A stretch of DNA of 32,940 nucleotides, taken from contig JADZEO010000068.1 of the NCBI GenBank assembly GCA_020850475.1, forward strand, positions 1-32,940, in the 5' to 3' direction. Positions within the stretch are counted from its first letter, which is position 1. Each line of letters starts with the position of its first letter. The notes below the pieces were generated by a model. The model worked only from the letters and a program-made list of their open reading frames with translations, made no database searches and was not told the DNA's origin. The translations under genes and the position numbers were made by a program. Shown here piece after piece: positions 24,882-32,332 of this stretch. The stretch is from Bdellovibrionales bacterium. GTDB lineage: Bacteria > Bdellovibrionota > Bdellovibrionia > Bdellovibrionales > UBA1609.

Positions 24882-25843
24882 TGATGAGTCGGCATATGGG
24901 ATTTTTGGGCTTGTTGGCGGCTCTGGTGATCTCCAGCTCGAGCCAGGCAAAAGTAATTGAAAAGATTCTCGCCATTGTAAATGACGAGATCATCACTCAG
25001 ACGGATATGCAGCGATTCAAAACCAAGCTGTCATCAGGCGGCCTCATTGACGAAGCGATTATTCGACTCGTTGACCCCAAGGTGATCCTTAAAGATGAAA
25101 AGGCCTTAATTAATCATCTGATCGATGAGCGTCTGGTGGATTCTGAGATTAAGAAAAAGGGGCTTGCGGTTACCGTCGAGCGAATTGAGCAAGAAATTCG
25201 CAACATCACTCGCCGCAATGGTATTTCTCGTGCCCAGCTGAAGGCCGCCCTTCAAGAAAAGGGCGTCAATTTTTCAGAGTACCAGGATTTTGTTCGCTCG
25301 AGTCTCGAGCGGCAATCCTTGATTGAAAAAGAGGTGAGCTCAAAAATTAAGATTTCTGACGATGACGTCAGCTCCTTTTATGTGACCCAGATGGGCGACA
25401 AGACCGCCAACGTTTTTGAATATACGATGTCTCACATCTTGTTCTTAACCAACAAGGGCGAAAAAGAAGCCCACCAGCGAGCGCGACTGGTTCAGGACAA
25501 GCTCAAGGCCGGCTCTTCGAATTTTGAAACCCTGGCCAGCCAGTTTAGCGAAGACCCGAATTTCTCGCAGGGTGGACTTTTGGGGACGTTTAAATCCGGC
25601 GAAATGCTCCCGGAAATTGAGCTCGCGGTAAGGGCTCTGTCCGTTGGAGAAACCACCGGGGTTGTCAAAACCCGCGTGGGCCTTCACCTGGTTAAGGTTC
25701 TCAAAAAAACTTTGGTCCCCAGCCCTGGCTTTGAAGCAAAAAAAGAGGAGCTGCGCGAGGCCCTCTTTGCGCAGGCTTTTAAAAAGCAACTTCGCAATTG
25801 GCTCGATGCCAAACGCCATGACTCGTTCATTCGGATTAATTAG
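24881..25843 (+). CDS. surA: SurA-type periplasmic chaperone and peptidyl-prolyl isomerase
   Basis: A 320-residue protein that escorts outer-membrane proteins. Residues 1-23 are a signal peptide (SSSSQA before KVIEKI). The N-terminal chaperone region reads ILAIVNDEIITQTDMQRF, typical of SurA, and includes LINHLIDERLVDSEIKKKG. A single rotamase domain (about 185-280) holds MSHILFLTNKGEKEA, FSEDPNFSQGGLLGTFKSGEM and VKTRVGLHLVKVL; E. coli SurA has two. The family name is used because of gene order: surA followed by pdxA, as in E. coli. The upstream overlap is TAATG. Confidence 0.88.
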   Translation: MMSRHMGFLGLLAALVISSSSQAKVIEKILAIVNDEIITQTDMQRFKTKLSSGGLIDEAIIRLVDPKVILKDEKALINHLIDERLVDSEIKKKGLAVTVERIEQEIRNITRRNGISRAQLKAALQEKGVNFSEYQDFVRSSLERQSLIEKEVSSKIKISDDDVSSFYVTQMGDKTANVFEYTMSHILFLTNKGEKEAHQRARLVQDKLKAGSSNFETLASQFSEDPNFSQGGLLGTFKSGEMLPEIELAVRALSVGETTGVVKTRVGLHLVKVLKKTLVPSPGFEAKKEELREALFAQAFKKQLRNWLDAKRHDSFIRIN

Positions 25844-25845
25844 TT

Positions 25846-26829
25846 GTGAATAGGCCCCTGCGAATTGTCATTACGACGGGCGATGCCGACGGTATTGGTA
25901 CGGAGATCTCGGCCAAGGCGTTGGCCAAACTGAAGCCACAAAAGGGTGTCCATTTTATTCTCTGGCGTTCGCCACTTTGTCCGCCCCGACACTTGCGCCT
26001 GATCGACCGCAACTTTAAGCGAATTCGCGTCGCCACGTGGCCAGAGGCTCTGAGGATCGCTCCGCAAAGCCATAAGGAGATTATCGACATCTGCTCAAGT
26101 CTGCGACCTCCACACTGGGTTGAAATGTCCGCTTCGGGCTGTTTATTTGGACATGTCGATGCCATTGCAACTGCGCCACTATCAAAATCCGAAATCGTCG
26201 CCGCCGGCATTGAGGCCATTGGCCACACCGAAATTTTAAAACGTGTCTCCCGTGCGCCCAATTTGTTTATGGCTTTTGTCGGCAAGCACTTTAGTGTCGT
26301 GCTCGCCACGGGACATGAGCCGCTGCGTGAAGTGGCCGCGAGCCTCACCCCTCATCGGCTCTACGAGGCCCTTGCCGCGGCAAACCGCTTGCGCAAACTT
26401 TTGCCGCGAAAGCAGCGCGAACTGCCTCTCGGATTGGTGGGGCTCAATCCCCACTCCGGCGAAGGTGGCCTTATTGGGACAGAGGAGCTTGATATCTTTG
26501 AAGACGCGTTAAAAGAAGCGCGGCGCCACAAAATTCCCGTCGAGGGTCCGCTGGTTCCTGATTCCGCCTTTTTTAAGCAAAATTGGTCTGCTTATAGTGT
26601 TTTTGTCTGCCCCTATCATGATCAGGGGCTCATTCCGTTTAAGATGATTCACGGCCAAGATTCCGGCGTACATATCACAATGGGCTTGCCCTTTGTGCGA
26701 ACTAGTGTTGACCATGGGACCGCTAAAAATATATTTGGTAAGAACCGCGCCAATCCTAATTCAATGGTAGAGGCGATTGAGTGGGCCATTCGACTGGCCA
26801 AGCACGGCGATCCCCGCGCGACTCTCTAA
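25846..26829 (+). CDS. pdxA: 4-hydroxythreonine-4-phosphate dehydrogenase
   Basis: A 327-residue metalloenzyme of pyridoxal phosphate synthesis (DXP-dependent route). It starts with GTG two bases after surA. Family motifs: ITTGDADGIGTEIS (usually GDPAGIGPEI, so the Pro and a Pro are replaced), the metal histidines in AIGHTEIL, ATGHEPLREV and CPYHDQGLIPFK, LNPHSGEGGLIGTEE, GPLVPDSAFF and LPFVRTSVDHGTA. All three metal-binding histidines are present, so it should be active. The atypical first motif is worth noting. The phosphomutase follows 13 bases later. Confidence 0.93.
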   Translation: MNRPLRIVITTGDADGIGTEISAKALAKLKPQKGVHFILWRSPLCPPRHLRLIDRNFKRIRVATWPEALRIAPQSHKEIIDICSSLRPPHWVEMSASGCLFGHVDAIATAPLSKSEIVAAGIEAIGHTEILKRVSRAPNLFMAFVGKHFSVVLATGHEPLREVAASLTPHRLYEALAAANRLRKLLPRKQRELPLGLVGLNPHSGEGGLIGTEELDIFEDALKEARRHKIPVEGPLVPDSAFFKQNWSAYSVFVCPYHDQGLIPFKMIHGQDSGVHITMGLPFVRTSVDHGTAKNIFGKNRANPNSMVEAIEWAIRLAKHGDPRATL

Positions 26830-26842
26830 GGAGGAGTACGAC

Positions 26843-28213
26843 ATGAAAATGAATTCCGTGATTTTTCGAGAGTATGATATTCGCGGCGTAGTAAACAGTG
26901 ATTTTGATGCCGCCTTCGCGCACGCTCTCGGCCGCGCCTATGTGACCTACTTGGCACAAGAAAAGGGTGTGACTTCGCCTAAAGTTTGCTTGGGCCATGA
27001 TGCTCGCCTGTCGAGTCCGGAGTTAGTTGCCGCCTTGTCGCGTGGGATGGCAGAGTCGGGGGCTCACGTTCTGCGTCTCGGTCTGGTCACGACTCCGGTT
27101 TCTTATTATAGTACCTTCGCTGTTCCGGGTGCCGCGGGCGCCATCATGGTAACGGGGAGTCACAATCCTCCAGAATACAATGGCTTCAAAATTTCAGTCG
27201 GGAAGTCGACCATCTTCGGAGTCGAAATCAAAAAGCTTGAAACCATTATTCGCGCCGGGAAGTTTGTCTCGGGCGACGGCACCGAGGCCAACTACGATAT
27301 CTTTCCCGAGTACCTCGCTCGCTATAAAAAAGAATTTGGAACGCTAAAGCCCGTCAAAGTGGTGGTCGATTGTGGAAATGGCGCCGCCGGCTCCATCGCT
27401 CGTAAGCTCTACAATAGTGTTGGCGTCGACCCGACGATTCTGTTTGAAAAACCAGATGGTACTTTCCCCAACCATCATCCGGATCCGACGGTGGCAGAAA
27501 ATCTCGTCGATCTCATTAAGGCGGTGAAGTCCGAGGGCGCTGTCATCGGCATTGGCTTTGACGGTGATGCCGACCGCATTGGCGTCGTCGGCAAATCGGG
27601 GCGCATGTTTTACGGCGATGAGCTGATGGCCCTGATTAGTCGCGATATCTTAGCTGATCGCCCGGGCGAAAAAATTATCGGCGATGTTAAGTGTTCCGAT
27701 CGCCTCTATCAGGACGTAACCAAATGCGGTGGAGTGCCGATCATGTGGAAGACGGGTCACTCTCTAATTAAGGAAAAAATCAAAACCGAAAAGGCGCCCT
27801 TCGGTGGAGAGCTGAGCGGACATATCTTTTTTGCTGATCGCAATTACGGCTTTGATGACGCTCTTTATGCCGGCTTACGAATTATTGAAATTTTAGGAAA
27901 GACCGGCAAATCTATTGAGGATTTACTCGCGGACTTCCCTCCGGCCTTCAACACTCCCGAGATTCGAATTGATACGACCGAGGAAAAAAAGCACCTCATC
28001 GTCGAAAAGTTGCGAAGTCGGTTTGCCGCCAATAAATCTGGGATTTCCGTCAATCTAATAGACGGCATTCGGGTGAGTTATCCGTTTGGCTGGGCTTTAG
28101 CCCGGGCCTCGAACACGCAACCCGTCCTCGTGCTTCGCTTTGAGGCCGACAGCCAAGAACACCTGAACGTGATCAAGAAAGAGTTCGAAGATATCGTCCA
28201 GCCCTTGCTCTGA
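26843..28213 (+). CDS. Phosphomannomutase/phosphoglucomutase (AlgC-like)
   Basis: A 456-residue alpha-D-phosphohexomutase. Start at 26843 has a near-perfect AAGGAGGAG; the longer frame from 26777 would overlap pdxA. Motifs in order: VIFREYDIRGVV, the phosphoserine loop MVTGSHNPPEYNGFK (near 108), the magnesium loop GFDGDADRIGVV (near 243), the sugar-specificity loop GGELSGHIFF (near 324) and the C-terminal phosphate-binding RVSYPFGWALARASNTQPVLVLRFEA. E-L-S-G-H in that loop fits enzymes acting on mannose and glucose phosphates. Supplies sugar nucleotides for LPS or exopolysaccharide. Confidence 0.94.
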   Translation: MKMNSVIFREYDIRGVVNSDFDAAFAHALGRAYVTYLAQEKGVTSPKVCLGHDARLSSPELVAALSRGMAESGAHVLRLGLVTTPVSYYSTFAVPGAAGAIMVTGSHNPPEYNGFKISVGKSTIFGVEIKKLETIIRAGKFVSGDGTEANYDIFPEYLARYKKEFGTLKPVKVVVDCGNGAAGSIARKLYNSVGVDPTILFEKPDGTFPNHHPDPTVAENLVDLIKAVKSEGAVIGIGFDGDADRIGVVGKSGRMFYGDELMALISRDILADRPGEKIIGDVKCSDRLYQDVTKCGGVPIMWKTGHSLIKEKIKTEKAPFGGELSGHIFFADRNYGFDDALYAGLRIIEILGKTGKSIEDLLADFPPAFNTPEIRIDTTEEKKHLIVEKLRSRFAANKSGISVNLIDGIRVSYPFGWALARASNTQPVLVLRFEADSQEHLNVIKKEFEDIVQPLL

Positions 28214-28294
28214 AGGGTTGGGCCGCCTAGCAGTTTGGCAGTTTGCAGCACTCAAAATACTGCTGAATCTCGCTCTCCCAGCCGAAAAGAAGGT

Positions 28295-29902
28295 ATGGGT
28301 TGGATTCGCTTCGCACAGAGTTTGAGACTCCTCGGTGTCCTCTGTTTCTGCTGGATGCAAGCTCCAGAAGCCCGGGCCTGCGAGCCCGGAATGGCCATTG
28401 CACATGAGTATCTCGTTCGCACTGCACCTGCGGCCCGCAGTGCTTCTGCTTTTGCCAAGGCTCAGGCCACCTTGGAAGATCAGCTGAGGGGCTCCGGCGC
28501 AACCCTTCGCTTGATCCATCGAGGTCTGTCGCCCGCTTCCGCCTTAAACAACAAGGTTCGTCTCACGACAGAAATCTCCCCGCTCTATCATGTTCAGGAG
28601 TACATAGGGGACCCGTCTCAACTAAGTGCCCTCCCCGGAGTGGTTTCGGTTGAGCAAAACTGCTGGATTCGCCCCATGGCTATTGCCAACGACCCTGAGT
28701 TTCCCAAAATGTGGGCCCACCAAGTGATCGAATCGAGGGGCGCTTGGGATGTCTCGACTGGTAGCCCAGAGATCATCGTCGCCGTCTCCGACACGGGCGT
28801 CGATTACCGACATCCCGACTTAAGAGCCCAGATGTGGATCAACGCTGTCGAGCAAGGCGGAAAGCCCGGGGCCGATGACGACAATAACGGTTGTGTCGAC
28901 GACATTTACGGCTGTGATTTCGCCGATAAAGACGGCGATCCGCGACCCCCCTGGACGTCCGGTGGTGAGCACGGCACCCACGTCGCTGGGATCATCGGTG
29001 CAATTGGCAACAACGGTGTCGGAGTGGTGGGGGTCAATTGGCGCGTTCGCCTGATGGCCCTTAAGGGGTTTCCCGATGCCGGCCAATTTGCCAACAAGGC
29101 GGATCTCATAGATACCGTCTACTATGCCGCTGACAATGGTGCTCGCGTTCTCAATTGCTCTTGGGGGTCCGATGAGCGGCCAGGGGCTGCCGAGCGAGAT
29201 GCTTTCAAATACGCTCTAAGCAAGGGGCTGGTCGTCGTCGTCGCGGCCGGAAATAGTGCGGCAGACAGCGAAGACTTTTCACCAGCTGGAATCCCTGACG
29301 TCATCACGGTCGGCGCGTCCAATTCTCGCGACGAGCTGTCTTCCTTTAGCAATTACGGTTCCGTCGTGGATTTGCTCGCTCCGGGCGGCGACAGCGCCGA
29401 GCTTGGTGGGCTCGAAGAAGATATCCTCTCGACCGTCACCGGCGACGGCTATGAGGGCACTCGTGGCACGAGCATGGCGGCGCCGTTTGTCTCTGGTCTT
29501 GCGGCACTTGTTTGGTCCATCAACCCCAAACTTTCACGCCTTCAAGTTGAAGATCTGATCAAAGCCAACGCCGATCCGGTCGACGTTCAAGTTCGTCACG
29601 CCAATCAGCTGCGCTTTCGGTATGGCCGCATCAACGCCCGCAAGGCCGCTGAGGCAACCCGCCTGACCATTCCCAAGGTTCCCCCACTCGACTGCTTGCC
29701 CGGTGAGGCTTGCGCCGACAACTCCTCACTCGCAAATGGGAGTCGGGCGAAGTGGTTGTCAGAGGCCTTTACGCCCACAATGGGTGGTTGCCAAAACGAC
29801 ATGAGGGCCCGATCCACCGAAACTGCTTCCTTCGGTTTTTGGGCGCTGCTGGGCCTTCCTGTCTTACTGCTCTTGCTGGTGCGTGGTGGGCGACGGCACT
29901 AA
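28295..29902 (+). CDS. Subtilisin-family (S8) protease with C-terminal Cys/TM/Arg tag
   Basis: A 535-residue protease, related to the one at 14788-16428 through the shared WDVSTGS and DTGVDYR segments. A signal peptide (about 1-28, ending EARA) precedes a propeptide-like region (about 33-125). The catalytic residues are Asp166 (SDTGVD), His229 (EHGTHVAG), Asn320 (AAGNSAAD) and Ser393 (GTSMAAP). Cys200 and Cys207 in the NGCVDDIYGCDF loop probably form a disulfide absent from the other protease. The end has GGCQND, a 17-residue hydrophobic helix (WALLGLPVLLLLLV) and RGGRRH: a membrane-anchor or sorting-tag layout. ATG at 28295 follows a close AAGAAGG; the longer frame needs a TTG. Confidence 0.92.
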   Translation: MGWIRFAQSLRLLGVLCFCWMQAPEARACEPGMAIAHEYLVRTAPAARSASAFAKAQATLEDQLRGSGATLRLIHRGLSPASALNNKVRLTTEISPLYHVQEYIGDPSQLSALPGVVSVEQNCWIRPMAIANDPEFPKMWAHQVIESRGAWDVSTGSPEIIVAVSDTGVDYRHPDLRAQMWINAVEQGGKPGADDDNNGCVDDIYGCDFADKDGDPRPPWTSGGEHGTHVAGIIGAIGNNGVGVVGVNWRVRLMALKGFPDAGQFANKADLIDTVYYAADNGARVLNCSWGSDERPGAAERDAFKYALSKGLVVVVAAGNSAADSEDFSPAGIPDVITVGASNSRDELSSFSNYGSVVDLLAPGGDSAELGGLEEDILSTVTGDGYEGTRGTSMAAPFVSGLAALVWSINPKLSRLQVEDLIKANADPVDVQVRHANQLRFRYGRINARKAAEATRLTIPKVPPLDCLPGEACADNSSLANGSRAKWLSEAFTPTMGGCQNDMRARSTETASFGFWALLGLPVLLLLLVRGGRRH

Positions 29903-31791
29903 GCGCTCTTGGTCTCGTTGCCTGCTGCCGAAAATTTTCTTACCAGATTTCGAACTTCAACTTCATGTAGATACTTGATGAACTTATCGAAGTCCTTCTC
30001 GCCAATGTGGAGGCCTGGTACTTTGTTCTTTTTCAAGCGCTCCTGTTGGGCCTTAAGAATTCGTCGTCCCTCGGTTAGGTAAAGCACGTACTTTTTGTTG
30101 AGCTCCATTTTCAAGTAGGTGTTAAACAAAACGGGGTCCTCGGGCGATAGATCATCCACCCGAATGGGGACCATTTGATCTATGGTTACCTTTTCTCGGG
30201 CGCGCCGTTCTTGCGTCGGAAAAAACGCTACGCCGACCTCAAGGCCCTCGTGTTCTTGTACGTAGAGGCCCGTGGACTTGGCTTTTGCCAGCTTAAGAAA
30301 ATCAACATCTTCCAAATCCATCACAAATTCCCCGTCCAGATCCGCACTGATTCCTTCGATGGGCAAAAAATCAATGAGCGAAAAGCGCAAGGCCTCGAGA
30401 AAACTCGAGCGCCCTTTATATGTCGGATCTGCCCATGCGACCGTGATGTATCCTTGCTGTCGCCCAGAGCGATAGGGGATGACGCCGACGGCGGTTGCGC
30501 GCACCAAGTAACGGGTTTGGTGATTGTTTTCCCGACAAACTTCATGCAGCGCCTTTTTAATGGCCTTGGCAAGAGCTTGGCTTTCAACTTCAATCTCGTT
30601 GCCGCCGGCTTGGACGACACCCTTAGCTTTCCCAAGGCTTGCTGCCTCCGTGTGTTCTGCGAGTGCCTCGTGATCGGTGGTGGGAGCCTCCGGTTTATAA
30701 CTTGGGGCGGTTCTTGAGCTGTGCGCCCCCTCGCCCCCATGAACTCCAGAGTTTTGCGCTGACGATCCTGGTTGGGATTCTGCCAAGCCTCCGCCAAAGC
30801 CAGAACCTATTGTTGCCGGTCCTGCTGACTGCGGTGTTTGGGAGAGGGTCGCTTTAGCTCCTCTGCCAGGGGCGGCCTCGCTGCCCATAGCTCCGCCGGG
30901 TCCACTGGCTCCTTCCTGAGTGACATTGTGGACGTTTTGCTTGGGGCCCTGCTGAACTTCGCTGAAGGCTTTGCTCTTGAGCGCCTCTTCCTTCTCATCA
31001 AGCTCGGCAGTAGGTTTAATTGACTTAGGCTGCACCACTTTGAAGGCGCGCCCGGCAGATCCCGTAACGCCCGACTCCTCTTGTTCAGCCTCTTCCGCGG
31101 AGCTTTCGTCCAACATCTTGAGCAGGGCTGCGGCATCCACCTTTTGTCCCTTAATCAACGTTGGTCCTCGCTTGGTTCCGCCGCCAGAAAGGCTCACGGT
31201 CCCGCTCGCCTCTTTATCTCCACCCGAAATACGAATCGCCGCATCTCCTTCGTCGCGGGCGGAGGACGTCTCTTTGGATTTTTCTGTCTTAGCCGCATCA
31301 TATTCTTCGCGAATAATTTTTTTAATTTGCCGGTGAACATTCGGTCCGCTCAGCTGCCCAAATATGCGATGGACCACTTGCATCCGGTTGAGCAGGCCGA
31401 TGCTCGGGCCGTCACTTTTTTCGCAGAAGCCAATACACTTGGTGTTAAAGGCCTGAGCCACAATCTGCGGCAACTTGGCGATTTTGGGATTGGGATGATT
31501 GGCAGAAACCAGTACAAACTTCGGCTGACTTGAAATCAAACTCTGGATTGCTTCAGGAAGTGTGGTTGCAATCGCCGTCGGCCAGTTTCTCCTACTCAGA
31601 AACGCCGCGGCCGACTCAAATTCTGCACGATTTTTTGCCACGATGAGAAGCGGCAGGGTGAGGCTGTCCAGCTCAGTGATTTCAGAAATTCCATAGGACT
31701 CGAGCACCTCTCGCTGAGGATCTGTCGCGACCTCATTCGAGGTTTCCCGCGAAGATTCTGTGCTCTCCTGTTCGGAATCGTCGTTAGCCAT
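29899..31791 (-). CDS. Receiver-like multidomain protein of unknown function
   Basis: A 630-residue cytoplasmic protein. Residues about 44-130 resemble a receiver fold (LPLLIVAKNRAEFESAAAFL, then PKFVLVSANHPNP), but the acidic pocket and a clear phospho-Asp are not evident. A long low-complexity middle (about 165-400) is rich in Gly, Ser, Ala and Glu. The C-terminal part (about 405-630) is ordered: YLVRATAVGVIPYR, then DPVLFNTYLKMELNKKYVLYLTEGRRI and KVPGLHIGEKDFDKFIKYLHEV, which recalls the N-terminal domain found in front of many HD-GYP phosphodiesterases, without the HD-GYP itself. A GAGGG ribosome site precedes the ATG. Its stop overlaps the protease stop on the other strand. I do not recognise the family. 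Confidence 0.68.
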   Translation of the reverse strand: MANDDSEQESTESSRETSNEVATDPQREVLESYGISEITELDSLTLPLLIVAKNRAEFESAAAFLSRRNWPTAIATTLPEAIQSLISSQPKFVLVSANHPNPKIAKLPQIVAQAFNTKCIGFCEKSDGPSIGLLNRMQVVHRIFGQLSGPNVHRQIKKIIREEYDAAKTEKSKETSSARDEGDAAIRISGGDKEASGTVSLSGGGTKRGPTLIKGQKVDAAALLKMLDESSAEEAEQEESGVTGSAGRAFKVVQPKSIKPTAELDEKEEALKSKAFSEVQQGPKQNVHNVTQEGASGPGGAMGSEAAPGRGAKATLSQTPQSAGPATIGSGFGGGLAESQPGSSAQNSGVHGGEGAHSSRTAPSYKPEAPTTDHEALAEHTEAASLGKAKGVVQAGGNEIEVESQALAKAIKKALHEVCRENNHQTRYLVRATAVGVIPYRSGRQQGYITVAWADPTYKGRSSFLEALRFSLIDFLPIEGISADLDGEFVMDLEDVDFLKLAKAKSTGLYVQEHEGLEVGVAFFPTQERRAREKVTIDQMVPIRVDDLSPEDPVLFNTYLKMELNKKYVLYLTEGRRILKAQQERLKKNKVPGLHIGEKDFDKFIKYLHEVEVRNLVRKFSAAGNETKSA

Positions 31792-31933
31792 GGGCCCTCT
31801 TGCTCAAGAAACAGTCCATCAAGACTTTTTCGGTAGTTTCACCAACAAGTTCGAGGGCTTTGCTCCTCTTGAGGCAAAGTTAATGCGGCGAATTTCTCGA
31901 GGCTGGACGCGACTCTCGTCTAGAGGATCTCGG

Positions 31934-31966
31934 CAATAAAAAAGGGAACCTCACAAGGCTCCCTTT
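31934..31966 (-). terminator. Intrinsic terminator of the atp genes
   Basis: On the minus strand AAAGGGAGCC, loop TTGTGA, GGTTCCCTTT forms a 10-bp stem (one G-U pair) followed by TTTATT. It lies 33 bases past the atpE stop, so the visible atpB-atpE transcript can end here and be separated from F1 subunit genes, which must be elsewhere. Confidence 0.88.
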
Positions 31967-31999
31967 CTTAGACCAAAGTCTCTTATTACAGACTTTCGG

Positions 32000-32314
32000 T
32001 TAGCCGATTTTTCCAACCAGCCTGAAGGCAATCACGAGCGAGTAAATGACCAGAGACTCGATCAAAACCAGACCGATGATCATTGATACAAACATGTTGC
32101 CTTGTGCTTGGGGATTGCGAGCAATACCGTCCATCGCCGAAGAGCCGATTTTCCCTTGCGCTAAAGCGCCGCCCATTGCGGCCAGTCCGATCGCGACACT
32201 TGCGCCGATCGCGAAATAAGCTGAGTTACCAACTGCTGAAGCTTGAGCAGCCATTTCTTGGGCAAAAGCCGGCAAAGCACCGAACAGAGTCGCGAGAAGA
32301 AGAGCCTTTTTCAT
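32000..32314 (-). CDS. atpE: F-type ATP synthase subunit c with N-terminal signal-like extension
   Basis: A 104-residue c subunit that forms the rotating ring. Residues 1-18 (MKKALLLATLFGALPAFA) look like a cleavable signal peptide, which some delta-like lineages have and E. coli lacks. The two-helix hairpin follows: IGASVAIGLAAMGGALAQGKIGSSAMDG, the polar loop ARNPQAQGN, and IIGLVLIESLVIYSLVIAFRL with the ion-binding glutamate. The Q of ALAQG, the ES of LIES and the Y of VIY sit where sodium-binding c rings have Q32, E65/S66 and Y70. The ribosome site is AAGGGAG. It follows atpB by 18 bases. Confidence 0.95.
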   Translation of the reverse strand: MKKALLLATLFGALPAFAQEMAAQASAVGNSAYFAIGASVAIGLAAMGGALAQGKIGSSAMDGIARNPQAQGNMFVSMIIGLVLIESLVIYSLVIAFRLVGKIG

Positions 32315-32332
32315 TTACTTTACTCCCTTGTG

